NCBI RefSeq assembly: GCF_949628215.1
Contig: NC_134311.1
Span: 62,356,205-62,420,204, forward strand
DNA from: Phalacrocorax aristotelis
Lineage: Eukaryota > Chordata > Aves > Suliformes > Phalacrocoracidae
Reading direction: 5' to 3'
DNA length: 64,000 nt
Positions 25,701 to 39,500 of this stretch are shown here, in pieces (the stretch's first letter is position 1; every line of letters starts with the position of its first letter). Made by a program: the position numbers and the translations under genes. The notes beneath the pieces are model-generated. The model saw only the letters and a program-made list of their open reading frames with translations. It made no database searches and was not told the DNA's origin.

Positions 25701-28700
25701 TTTTCCCTAACAGTAAGCAAAAGTTTTGCTAGGTGCTAGACATCTGCACAAGATGCCAGGAGTGCACAGGGAGTAGTCTATTAACAGAGTTGTTCTGCAT
25801 ATTTTGTGTAGGTTACTCCTCATGTTTTGAGCTTCTCCTGAAAGGCCAAGATTTACTGCCTGGAACTGAGGCAGGTGTTCATTCATCCAACAAAAATTAG
25901 TCTCTGGTGCAGGTTTAAGGCAACTGGCAGTGCAGGCCTTAACTCGATGAACCTGGAAAGGCCCACACCTCCCACACCACTGCATTTCAAATGAAAAATT
26001 CCTCAGCACAAAAGGCTCAGCCCACGGGACTTCTCCAGACAAACAATCAGCCTGCAGTGCTTCACTGGGCATAAGGGTCTTGGCAAGGCGCCACTCACTA
26101 TCATTAAAAGTGTTTATAAAAAAAAAAGTTCATTTTTGGCCAGCTTTTTTTCCAAGGCCAGGCCTCCACCCCCACATCTTCAGTGGAATGTGTTAATAAT
26201 TTGCTTTGTGGAGATGAAAGGCTCTTTGATAGGAGCAGCATAAACACATCTCACTGTGCTCAAAGGTCTTTGTCCCACAACAGAAGCATAGTTTCTGTAC
26301 AGTGGCTTGAACGGAAAGAACAGACACATTTCTGAATCACTTTTCACTTTTTTTTTCCTGCTTCCCCCCCCCGATTTATCTTCTCCTTTATTTCTTACAA
26401 TCTCTTGTAAATCACTGTGAGGAATACAAACAGGCAAGTGGTTCCGGACAAGAAATCCTCACAACAGATGGATTAAAAATACCAGCCAGTCTGCAGTGTC
26501 ATAAACCAAAAGTCACACCAAAACATAAGTCTGTCCCAGAATATGTGACTGAGCATAACCTGGAGCAGTGTGTAACACAGGAAGAGGGAAGAAACCAGTA
26601 GCTATCATCTTGTGATCCTCTCTTCAACAGCAGGTTGCAGGGCCTACTGAATAAATACAAATGGAAGATTGGCATTTATCTGTAGAAAAATACATGTTAT
26701 TATTACTTCAAAATGCAGAGTGCACTAGCAAGCACTGCCTAACTGTTGTCTCCTGGGTATAGTGCATCCCCTTCGCTATCTAGTTTGAGCCAATGCGTAC
26801 ATGTCCTCTGTGCCAACATTATCCCTTAGAAAGCTCAACCTACAGTGCTGAACCATAGCATCAGTCTTAGTTCCATTTTAATCAGATCCCAAAGGGATAA
26901 AGACATAACTGAGATGTAGCTCCTACTCCTTTCCTGGTTTAAATGTCAGCACAGGTCTTATCACCAGCCTGTCTCTTGAGGTATTAGCACTTCAGGACAT
27001 CTTTCAAGGTGGGCTTTGTGTAGGCTTCTTTTGACTCCTTTTTACCTCTCCTTTCAATAAAAATGATGCCTCTTTCCATGTGTAGACTTATTTTCTCTTC
27101 TTTTTGTCTGTCCTTTTGATAAAAATAATGACTCTTCACAGCACCCTGTCCCATATTTACCTGTGTCTTTGTTTTCCTAAGTGTTCACTGTTCTCACTCT
27201 ATGCCTCTATTTACTGTTTACAGATTTTTTTTCTATTGATGACAGCCTTATCTAAAGAAAAATCTAATAATTTTACAGATCTGTCACCTAATGCTTCTTA
27301 AGCATCATCATTCAGTCATTAGGATAACGTGGTCAGATATGCTGAAGCAACTTCAGAGCTTACACTACATTTTTAAAAGTAATTTAGACATTAAAGGCAT
27401 TTATCCACTTCTCCATCCAGTGTTAAGCTCTTTATGTTGTAGACTATGACTACAGGTTTGGAGTAACAGCTGCCCGTCAGCTCCATTTGCACTCTGAAGC
27501 AAAGCAGCTTCAGTCTAGACACGTGCAGCCACCTATTTCCTTCTTGGAGAGACAATGCTACTGGTGCTAAGGGCTCTGCCAATGCTTTTGACATGTATGT
27601 CCTATTTTCAAAAGGATTTTAAATCTTTACTGGCTCTACTCAGAGTTACATTACTGAAAAAAGGGTTTAAGGTTTGTTAGCAAAAATATAAGGGTTAAGG
27701 AAAAATATAAGCATTGTAATTTAAATGTAATTTTGCCCCAGTGCGAGCAAAGCACATAGTCTCTGAGTTTACCTGAGGTGACAGGAGTGAACAGTTTTAA
27801 GTCAGGTCTCCGACAGGCAAGTTTATATTGTGACTAGAGGAGGTTTTTATCAGCTTTGAACTACAGCAGCTCAGCAAGTGTTAATCTGGTCACTCTGTGC
27901 TGTTAATCTTATTCTTTTCTATAATCATTGTTTCCAGCCCTGATGTTTCAGCAAACATAATCACATGTTGTCATCTACAACACTTCCTCTCATGTAATAC
28001 TCTCTGATAACATTAATGTCAAGCCTGATATTCGGCTGTGGCCCCAGTGCTGCCCTAGGATGGGAGGATGGCTGACACTGCAACAGGTGTTTCTACTGAC
28101 AGGAGTGAAGGTGAGTCAAGACCTCTTCTGAAGGTTTCACATCTTTAAGCTAAATGTGTGGGATGAAAGAACATGTCTTGAATATACTGCTGAATTATTA
28201 TGGACAGTGCGTATTTTTGCTCATTCTAATGTGTGAGAGCTCTGGATCCACCATTCAGTGTAAAGTGGCCCTTCATACCACAGTTTTCCAAAATGTCACT
28301 GCCCTTTTTAGCTTTTCTAAATACACCTTTCCACAACCCTCTATGAAATAGCAACCATTCATTTTGATGCGGTTTCAGTGCAAAACCACCTGAAGAATGG
28401 CAGTTTCACTTGAGATTGTTTTGAGCATTTTGGGCCCATTCAGAGCAGAAACTTAGGGAGAGCTGTGATACTGCAGAGCAAAGCAAATATTTGCACAATC
28501 CCTGGAGACCTAGGAGCACCAAGCTGAAACCAGACCTATTGTGTGCTGCCGCCTCCAGCCAGCATCTGTGTGTAACATAAGCAGGTTGGACCTGCTACAC
28601 GTCTCTCCTGTCCTAGTGGCAACCTCTGGCAGAAAAGTGGAGCAGGCAGTTCTGGGGGGCCGAGGGGAAGGCCAGCATTTTAAAGTGTAGTGGAAAATTC

Positions 28701-31700
28701 ACCACAGCTTCTCTGCATGCACCTGATTCAAAACATCTCTGACTCAAGTGGTTTTTAAGGGAAAGCTGCTTTACTGCAGCAGGGATACAGTGCTGAGGAA
28801 AGGTTCCTGAAAGAAAGGATCTTCTGCTTGACTGTTTGACTTCTGCTGCATTGTTGGAGTCATTTAAAGACAATGACCTACACTGCAAAACACTCAGGTT
28901 TCTCTTGGCTGATTTTTCATTCACTTGCAGGCTGATCTGCAAGCCTGGCTATGTCTGCTGCTGCCTGGGAGAAGGACAGGACAACATGCTGGTAAAAGGG
29001 GCAAATACCCTGCAATAAACAAGATTTGCTTTACTGTACATGTGATGTCTGGAATTGGCTCACAAACATTGCCCTTAGCAAATACTTCTGTTTCCCCTGG
29101 CATGCTCCGTGTTACGTGGAACAGTGATTGAACTGCCTGGTTCCTGTGAAGAGAAAGCCCTGCTCTGACCAGCTTCCCTACACCACACCTACTCTCTGTC
29201 TAGAAAGAACTCATAAAACTGGAGCAGACAGACCCAAGAGCAGGGCTGATCTGAAGATGATTTTGTAACAAGACCAGTCCTGACCAGTAATAGTGAAAAT
29301 GTAGATATGACAGTGTCTGCCCACACAGGAGAGATTACAGACCTGAACAGGAGTATTTGGCTTAACAGTTGGTACAGAGGCTCAAAGCAGGTTACAGGTA
29401 CAATGGAGTGGCCCCAGCCCTGCTGCTCAAATATGACTGGTATATCTGAAGTATAAAGCTAGGCTTTTATTTTTTGCTTCCAGACGATAGGCAAAGCTGA
29501 GGTTGCACTTTTCTGTCCTGTTCTTTCCCTTGTATAAAAACACGGGGAGCATTGCCAATCTTCTCCTGATCATGTTCTTGTTCCCTTAAATAAAAAAAAA
29601 CAAATCTCTGTTTCCATGGTCCCATGGAGTCTGAGGACATATGAGTATAGGAGGACTGGAGCACAACTAGAATTAGGAACATGCCTTTGAGCTGAAAGAT
29701 CTAGCCACAGTTTTCTTTATTTTAGAAAGAAAAACATAACAAATAAATAGTAGTGACAATCTGGGAGAAAACACTCATTGTTTGTCTCTATCTAATTTGG
29801 ATGATACTATGAATAGCTAATAACCAGCCATTGCTTGAAGTTACAAATAAAACGCAAAGTCTCTTTTCATCCATATGAAGGGTCCCTGCTCATGTGAGGA
29901 CCACTCCTTGCAGCCTTTGCTCATGTGAGAGGTGTTTACTTACAGCAGGGCTTGCAGGGACTAAAGCATTAAGCACACGATAATAATGACAACTTTTTGG
30001 TGTACTCGAAAGAAAATCGAGGCACTTTATATTTTTGACCCAGGTGAAAGTAACACTTTTTTAAAATTATGAAATGTAGGAGAAACACCGCATTTCCAGG
30101 TAGGGAGGACCGTGGGAGTTCATCCTGGACAGTCCTGGGTGCTGATGCTGGAGCTCTGCTTGTGCTACAACAAACTCCCCATGCTCCCACAACAATAACA
30201 CTGCCACTAATTTTAGCATCAGTTATAATACAAAGTAATTCAAGGCATCCACAGTGTATTTCGTGAGGACAGTATTTCTCTTTTCCTTGTGTAGTTCCCA
30301 GGCTGCAGTGCCATTCTGTTCACCAATCTTAAACAAACATGACCCTTGAGATTTCCTAAATAGTTCAAAGTGGTGTCTAGGGAAACATTAGAAACACATA
30401 TGGAAAGCCTGAATATGCTTCAGATGAAACCACTTTGAATGTCCATTTTTGTGCAAGTTCTGGGCTGGAAGATAGTATAAAGCAAGAGTTTTTAAGATAA
30501 ACTTGTCAGGAATGATGCTATAATAGCAAAGTTTTCTAAATATTTATTCCTGATAAGCTTTTCACAAGCCCTCCTCCTTGGCTCATCACTTCATTCAATT
30601 TTTAATCAAGAAAAGTTTGAGGAGGAAGAATTAATGGTCATGAACTTTGCAATCCCCTTGAAGTCCTGACTGGAATGTTTTTTATATGTTGTTTCCCTGC
30701 TTATTTATTATAGGGAGCACATATAGATACATTCAATTCAGGAGCCAATGTACTACAGGCATTACTCCGAAAGTCAATGTTTGACAGCAGAGGCCACAGT
30801 TACCATATTTTCTGTTCTAAGTACAGGGAGGAGCTGCAGTGACTGAGACATACTAGTTGCAAAACACTGACTAATACCATCTCATTATTGGAAAATCACT
30901 GGTTATAGGTGCTAGAAATCACCATCTATGATCACCTATAATAACTGAACCTTGTTTTGAGGAAATGTATAGGCTAACTCATATTTCTGAAAGCAGCAGC
31001 AAAAGACATTAACATGGAAAGACCATATGTGGGACAATACCTCCTGATTTCTGCTCCTTGTTCTTCTCTTTGGAAAGTCTTGGGACATTTTCTGGCCTTT
31101 ATTCATCACTGTCACCATCCATCCCTAGTTTCAGGAATGCCACACATTAAAATTAAAATATTTTCCACTTTCACATCCCTTTTGTGGTATCTTTGCAATG
31201 TAGGATTAAACTATGCCTCATGTGGATGGAAGGCAGCACAAGGGAGCTCTAAACTTCTCCCTCTTCCTTAATGCACTCCCCCAGCTGCCACAGAGCACGC
31301 TGCAAGCTGAAGGAATATTTTGAGGAATTATTACCACAGGATTGTTTTTGTTCTTATTCTCTTCCTAACACATTCACTGTGGGCCATTGTTGGAGACGCG
31401 GCACTTGGCTAGAAGGAACTTTGGATTAGTGTGTTTTGGTTAGTCTTACTTTTTTATGGCGCTCCCCACAAAGACAGAACAATGACAGTCAGTTCTGCAC
31501 CCAGGGCCCTAAAGGTCTGGACAATTCTTCTGTGGCCCTTTCTGTGATTCCTGGAGCTTAGGACAGATGCTAGACCCAGAGAAAGACATCCACCTTGCTT
31601 CTCTTCAATATGCTTAAAACCACCAAACCTTCTCCAGGTTAACCAACAAAGGTCTACTGAAACCCACTGGAACATCTACCAGCCCCAGTCAAGTTCAGCC

Positions 31701-34700
31701 CAAAAATTGAATCACAGACCACATCCAGCCAGTGCAACTCTTTATCAGGCACCACTGAGGACATTAATCTTGCAGCAGGCCAAACAGATGTAATACGAGT
31801 CCATCTGCTATGCAAGTGTAGCCCACTAGTTGCTTCAGGACGGTCAGTTTACCAGGAAAACTCATCCACAGTACAGATGTTTTGCCTGATGGTTAGGGTG
31901 CTGGAGCAGGGGATGATCTGAGGAGGCTGCTGCTCAGCCAGTAGGACACAATCAGCCTGCCTTGTTGGTACGTGGGCAAGATGAAAATGCGGTCAGGGAA
32001 GACGAAGAAAGCAAAAAGTCTGTGACACCTGGGGGATGGAGATAAGGGCAAGAAGCAGGTGGCCTGTCTGTCCTGCCACTGCCTCCCAAGCCTGTTCTCC
32101 CCTGTTCTCTCCCAGTCCTGGTCCCAGCTCCTAGCTGACTTCCAGCCACGTCCCAGGCCTGTCTGCTCCCTTAATCATCCCCAATCTGCTATTACTAATG
32201 CTTTTATTGGCCAAAGACCTAAAGCCTGGCTTCCAACCACACTGCTGCTGCCTTGCCTTGTGGTCTGCCCTTTCCTTCCTCGGCTCCATTTGTTAGGCTC
32301 CTTTGCCAGGGCAGTAGCAGAGGCGGAGGGCTCCTTGCCCTGCCTGCGGTGTCAAGGGTCCGTGCTGGGGGACAGCTGGGGACTGCTCCCAGCCAGCATC
32401 CCCTGGGCAGCGTGGGCAGCCTGGCAGACCGGGTGTGACCGGGAGAGCTCAGTGTGGGCAGCAGAGCAGAGACTGCAGCCAAGCGGCAAAATGCCAAAGT
32501 TCAGCAGTGGCAGGAGGAAAGGGACTTCCTCAGCATCTAGAGAGGATGGAGCAGTCTGCTGCCACCCGGAAAAACACCACTAGACCAAAACCAGGCCAGC
32601 CAGGCCTGGGGGAGGTGTTTCAGCCCATTTTCCCCTATTTTGTTTCTTACATATTCTGTCTTCTCTAATTAAAATAGCTAGTGGTCCTACCAAGCTGACC
32701 CTATTTTACAGGCTATAATAAGGGCCATAGATATTATGGCACAAGAACAAAATTAGACTAATGTTTTTGAAATAACTCCAGCACCTGATGGAGTCCGCTA
32801 AACAGAAAACAGAAAGCGCCTGCACATGCAGTTTAGTGTTTGCTGGATGTTTTTCACAGGTGAAAAGCCATCTGAACACACCTTTCAGAGGAAGAGCCAT
32901 CCCCCTGCCTTGACTGTTGACCACAACCACCAAGCACAGGGCCTACCGCATCTAGACTGAATTTATTTTGAGTTCCTCTGGCCCAAAAACCTTCTGGATG
33001 TCAGTGAGCACCCTGGCAGCTCCACACCTGCAGCCTCAGGCCAAGTGTACTGCTTGTCCCTCTGATGAGTGCTTAAACTTCAGTACATAAACCGAAAAGT
33101 GTCCTAATACATATGATTTAACTTAGTAGTAGAAGAAAAGAATTGCAAACAGCTAGCTATCTGACACAAGGAAGTTTTCTAGACTCCTCCAGTACAAATA
33201 ATAACAAATTCTAAGGTTTATACAGCCATTCAACTCATTGTTAAATCACATAAATTAATACAAATCTAAATTTTATATATTAAACACTGATACAAATCAG
33301 TCTGCAGTGCATCTGGCTCCATTTCAGAAGTGGAGTTGCTAGATTGGTGGGTATCTTTTTTCACCCGCAGTTGGGTGACGAGTCTAAAATTTTTCTTTCA
33401 CCATTTTACTTTATTTATTAATAAGTCTTCAGTCATACTTCTTGCTTTTGCTGATTTGAGCTGAGAAAAACATTTACTATCTGCCAAGAAAATTAACGCC
33501 CTAGGTGCCAGTGCTTGCACCTGAGTATGTGTGTGCATAAGTGTATGTGTACACAGGTATAGACATGCTGTATGCATGTATTATGTGTGTTGGAGGGGAA
33601 GAAGCAGAAACAATCAATCATACATGTAGATCTTTGCACGGAGTGACTGGGTGAGTGAGGGAAGGCTGCACAACAGCCATGAGGCAGGCACAGAGTCAGG
33701 GATCTGGCTGGGGAGTCCAAGGCTCTGCTCTCTGTTCTGTCCTTCTGTAAAAACACAGAAACAATCCATGCACTAGGCTGCAAGGCCAGGTTTGTTTTGC
33801 CTGAGTGCTCCAGTCATAAGGCTAAAGGGCTATTCCTTCTTTGACCCAGTTAGTCGTTAAAGATGTCCTTCAACTGTTGGCAGGAAAGCATTCAGACTGG
33901 CTTTCAGGGCATCCCCTCAGAGGCAGGGCAGTGTGTCTCTTAGTGGCTTAGGGCAGAGGGCATAAAAATGTCATCCTTCATATGTCCAATACCAGTTCTA
34001 GCTACTGTACAGCAGTATCAAAGGAACATGCTCTTTTGTAGCTCCTCCTGTCATTTCTTCTTTTAAATAAAAGCACTTTCTGCCACTGTGTTTTATGTAG
34101 AGCCTAATCTTGTGGATATGCATTACATGTGCTCTGAAGCTACTTTACAGTAACAGCAGATGAACTCCTTGTTTGTGCAACCCAATGGCATTTAGTGGAA
34201 TACAGGGATTAAGCTGTTTAGAATCCCTGAGTCTGAGATGTTTTGAGGCTGCTGCAGAAAGGGAACTTGAGGGTCCCTGGGAACATAAGACTTTTCCATC
34301 TTGAACTTAAGGCCCACACAGGTTTAGGCAGGTACTAAGGCAAAGCTTTTGAGGCTCACAAATCTCAGGTGCATAATGTCCAGTGGTATGTACAGTCTTA
34401 TGAATATGGCCTTGCCAACTGCCTATCTCACATCCTTGTAAGTTAGAAGACCCACAACATACAGGTGTAAACAGCTGGTCTTGGCAAAGAGTCAGCTTTG
34501 AAGACTGAAAAAATCTTCACATGAAAATACAGTAGAAGAGAAAACAAGTTTTGAAATCAATGCAAATCCCTTTCACATCTTGTTTCTGCTTTCTAAGAAG
34601 AACTGAAAGTGTTGCAATAACTGCCATAAAGAAGGCTGCTACCAATGGTGTATTTAGCATCAGAAATTAATGAAACTCTCCTAGAAGCCTGCCAGGAAGC

Positions 34701-36470
34701 ACCCAAAGCCAGGGGTTGCAGAAAAAGCTGAAGGCTGGTTTCCTGGAGAAGGACCTGTGTCCTTAGAAGTAAGCCTGCTGTTTTGCAGTAATAGAATATG
34801 TTATGGATATAGCACACACAGCATGCTTGTGTATAAAGTGCATAGGAAAAATTGTTTTTTAACAGACTGACTTTTGTTTTCCCCAAAGAAGCTACAAGAG
34901 GTAAAGCAGGTAGATTTAGGGGAAGTTAAGATCAGCCAGCAGGAGGTCTGTGCTGGTTTGTGTTCTGGCCATCAGTGCCTCTGTGTTGACACAGGACCAG
35001 ATGCTCAGACTTGCCACACTGCTGTTTCATGACTAGGAGAATTGGCTAGTGTGAGGATGGTAGCAGATGTGCATAATGCTGATGTACTCTGTTGCCTTTC
35101 CTGCCCTTCCCTCTCCCAGCTGAGTCAAAGGAATGTTCTTTAACATTTTTTCAGACATCAAAAAAGAAAGTAAAAAGCACCACCAATTTCGTTTATAGCA
35201 TGTTATTGAATGCATGACTACGAATGCAATGCTGTTAACAGTACAAAAGCATCTCATAAACAGAAGAACTACATAATAAGGAAGCCTCATATATCTCTTT
35301 TTTTCAGTGTAACACTAAGTTTAACTTCCTACATAATAAAAATAAAAAGCAGAAGAGCTGCAACAGAGTCTTTCCAAGCTCTGGTCCTGCTATGGAATGT
35401 ATTAGCTAAAATACACATGCAGAGAAGGGTAGCCAACGGATGCGAATATCTTTCCACACATTGTGAAGGTTCTCACTAATCACTTCTCAAATGTTAAAAT
35501 TACATGGAACACTTTAAAAATCCATGAGGAAGCCAGAACATGTTAGACCCATTTACCATAGCCTAATCAACCAAGTAAGCTCAGATCATCAAACTAATTA
35601 TGAGTGGCTGAAATAATTAAGGATTCCCTTCTCATGTGATATTGTTGGAATTCTCTGTTACAAAACAACAGCATGGTCATTAGTAAACACTCTGCATATG
35701 CCCAGACATTTGCTGAATTTGATAAACAACCCTTGTTCTTGAGAAACTTTGGTGGCCTTTGTGAGCAAAAGTCAGTGACAAATAAGTTAGAAGAAGCAAC
35801 ATATGTTCAGGAAGGTTTTATTGGGAAGATCACTTTGGGGGAGGGACAATAAAAAAGAAAATGATAACTGGCATATAAGGGAGCCTCTGTAAAACTGTGG
35901 GGTTCATTGCCAGGCAAACGTTCTCTCTTTCCTGTTTGCATTTCTCATATTTATGGTTAATTTAGAATAAAGTCAGAAAAAATATTGCCTTTTTCTGACA
36001 AACATCCAACAGATTTTATAGTTGTACCAGCTGCAGCTTTCTGGGTAAATTGATACTCATTCATCATAAATCTGTACACAGATGTAGACACACATATCTT
36101 TATGTTCACAATCAACTTGAACATTGATACACAAACTTACTCTAGACTGAAATTAGGCATGTTAACTTCTTCATTTTAAGCATTGTATTTGCTTTTTATA
36201 TTTAAAACACAGTTCTGATTTCAGCTCATTAATTATTTTCTGATGTAAAGATCCAGTTGATAATTTTTACCGATTATGGGTACATTCTTGTTTTTCCATA
36301 CAGCACAGCATCAAACTTTAGATTCAACAAATATGGATTTAAAAGCGGGTGCAGGTGCAAGACTCTGATCAGGCTCCAGTCTCAATCCATTAAGCGTCTG
36401 CTAGCATTCTTGAAGTATTCAATAAGGTCTAAATTTTGGAAAAGCCACAGGAATATCTAACCTGAACTTA
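22759..36470. other. Long interval without a recognised gene
   Basis: About 13.7 kb with no exon, RNA gene or transposon that I can identify. It holds a (TA)12 microsatellite, adjacent T and C homopolymers near 26348-26372, and an imperfect TG-rich stretch at 33517-33590. A GC-richer patch at 32050-32560 carries a 174-codon open frame without recognisable motifs. A repeated CTCATGTGAG lies near 29890 and 29920. The stretch could be intron or intergenic. Confidence 0.55.
25524..25547 (+). repeat. (TA)12 microsatellite
   Basis: Twelve uninterrupted TA units inside an AT-rich context; probably length-variable between individuals. Confidence 0.95.
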
Positions 36471-36507
36471 AGTGGTTTCCAACCCAAACTTTTCTATGAT
36501 TTCTATG
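36471..36507 (+). mobile_element. Degraded CR1 3'-tail remnant
   Basis: AGTGGTTTCCAACCCAAAC followed by TTTTCTATGATTTCTATG matches the CR1 ending, with several substitutions and an inserted T in each tail unit. It is short and diverged, so it probably belongs to an older insertion than the other CR1 copies here. Sequence to its left is too decayed to assign. Confidence 0.7.
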
Positions 36508-39500
36508 TAAATCTGCCCTAACAGTACTGCGGACAGGGTAAAAAAAAAAATCAGTCCAATTATCAGGGCCACCGTACTTCAAACATACAGAACATGTATT
36601 TGCTGAGGAAAAATACTGCAAGCTTAAAATGACTGAGAAGAGAGTGTTTCATCTGTGGCCAAAGCAGCAATCCCACCAATAACCTACATGGAGGGCTGCC
36701 CAGACATGCAACGGGGCTGTATCCCACAGACCTGGAACATGAACATGCCAAGGAGGGCTAGCCCAGGAGCCCAAACAATGTTATATCAGCTAAGCCTGAG
36801 TCTTCTGTGGCCTCTTATCATTTTCCCAAGGGCCAGTAACCTCTGTGGTAATGATGGAAGTTAATCTTTTCCCTTCCTCTCTCCAGTTATTGTCCAGCTA
36901 ATGATTAAAGCAACCCCTGGGAAACAGGAAGATGAGGGTTTCAATCCCAAGGCACTGAGGTGAGCCTACAGACCTTTCCCAGGTGGTGCTCCTTTAGCTG
37001 GGATGAATACAGTAGATTTTCAGGAGCAAATGTAAAGTTCAGTTTGGTTTTGATACTGCTTTTTTATTAACTGCACATGAAAGACTAAGACAGAAATATT
37101 TTAAATACAGAAAATACTGAAATAACAATGATTTTCAACTGCTTTCCTCTAAGGGTGGTAATGCTTGATGCAGCACAGCATGGTGCAGTGGATATAAAGC
37201 ATTCCAGATATCATGATTAGAAAAAATCTGAATTCAGAAATGAAGAGGTTAAAATGTGTGCAGTGTTTCTTGAACTTAGAGGCCTGCTTCAAACACAAGT
37301 GAAGGCACCACATTTTAGAGTTTATTGCAAGTATTTTGTGTTATTTTTTCATCTGAAAAATGACCTGACAGGAAATATAAACAGGCCTTTGCAGAACTAC
37401 TTTTAAATCGCTCTTTATCTTTCATTATATGTTCTAGCAGCTATGCTTTATTATAAACAGTATAAGCAGAGTTGGGGAAACAATATAGAAAAAGGAGCAT
37501 GAACCCATGAAAGATTGATGCAAAGTGCTGTGAGGAACCCTTACGGGCGACTTTGACCTTTTTTTTGTTTTAACTTCTTCTGCACATATGTGCATTTTCC
37601 CTGAGAAAAAGAGCATTCCCTTCCAATTGTGCCCTGACAGGTAAACCAGTTTACAACAGTGTCTCCATTTCGAAAAAAATACTCAATGTTTATATTTTTC
37701 ATATTTGTTTATAATGGAATTCTTACCATTTAGACTAACACCTTCATACATCCTTAATAAATTTCAACATCCACACAAATCCTACAGAAGTTAGACATCA
37801 AGCTTAGGACTATGTGGGAAGTGAAAAAAAAATCAGAAAAGTTGGAATAAGCAAACAAGTGGGTTGTCATTGCATTTCTTGGAATTCCTGGTTTTCTGGT
37901 GTAAAGCAGTGTTTTATTCCACACATGTGTATGCATACGCACGTACACATATATTATGCACAAAGAGAGAGAGATGTTTTTAGTCCTGCTGCAAATCTTC
38001 CTGGCAGGCCTATTTCTACAGAGTAAGCAGGTGTGCATGTGAGGCTTCATAGATGAGCAAGACAAACCACAGCTGAAGGGTATTCAGCAGAGATGTCATG
38101 GAGACTTGCCAATTAATTTTCACATATAACTGATCAATTCCTTTTCCCTTGCTCTTTCCACCTGTCATCTCTATTTATCTGCCAAATCTCTTTCATTGCC
38201 TCCGCTTCAACTTGGATGCTGGCCTATTGCAGACAGTTTTTAAAAATTTCTCACACATGAGGCTTTTATATATTTTCTACATCCATCCTGCATGGCAAAA
38301 TAAGAGATGTTTTATATTTTTGGTATCTCACAAATGGTTTTGATTATTTTTATGTGATTTGACTCTATGAACAATTCAAAGAATTACCAGTATATCCACT
38401 TTAGTAGAGTGAAAATATTTTGAAAGTATGTGCAGTTCATATGTGTGACACCAGGATATATTTCTTGACCTACATAGACTTAGCCCAGAACTGACACTGA
38501 AATGATGCAAAGGAAATCAAAATATAACTTTCAGATTCTGCTCTATTATTCTGGTTTCAGCCAGAAAAAAATTCTACTCTGATTATAAACACATATATTT
38601 TTTGAGGCAATATGATAGCAATGATATACAGTCTTGTAAGCACAAAGAGTTCAGTGTGTAAGAAAGCAAAGATAAAAGTCCTGGCACTAAATACTTAAGC
38701 ATCCAGATTTAGTGGTCAGCTGAAAGCGCCTTGAAGATGTGATCCTTAAAATCTGACTGTCTTCACTCTGCATGCATATAATTCATTGGCACTGATGTTA
38801 GCCCTGCAATAGATTGAGGAATGTGCTGCTCATAGTTTTCTTAAACATTTATTTTTTGACACATACCACTAGGTCAAAGCAGCAACCATGGGGTGATCTG
38901 TCCCAGATCTCACTGAAGCTGAATAGCCCTGGAGCGGAGATGCTCCCAAGCCACTGTATAGAGCTGCCTCCTGGCCCTGCCAATTTGCAGTTCTCATTAC
39001 TGATTGTTCAGACCAGAAAACTTGTCTGTAGCAATGGGCAAGATGTCAGCAGTGTGGACTGCCACAGATTAACATGACAGAACAGAAAAGCGGAGAGACC
39101 TGCACTTTCTGAAATCACAAGAAGGGTTTTGTTGCTGTTCGTGACTTTGCTGTGGGCACTGATTCCTTTACTTTCTCTCTGAAGGGTAGTTTTGCTTTCT
39201 TTCTGAACATACATGTGTATGTTACTAATTATATTCCATTGAACTAATTATATTCCATTGAACCTTGTAAAGGCTGCATTATAGGGAAAAATTTTGTTTC
39301 CAGGGGAAGAGGCGTGCTTTGCAGGCTGCACACATTCTTCTTTACCCTCAGTCCTCCCTCATGGGAGCATAAAAATAATGTTTTTAACCCAGTCCACTTT
39401 CAACAACAAACACTCCCTACAGCAGATGCTGTTGTAAATAAAATGGGAGCACAACGTAGCTGCAACCCCACCCCACTGTGTGAAGCAAGGACCTGCACAG

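Noticed and set aside
32059..32583. 174-codon open frame on the + strand
   Set aside because: No recognisable domain, composition dominated by L, P, S and A in a GC-richer patch, an overlapping open frame on the other strand, and no supporting splice signals.
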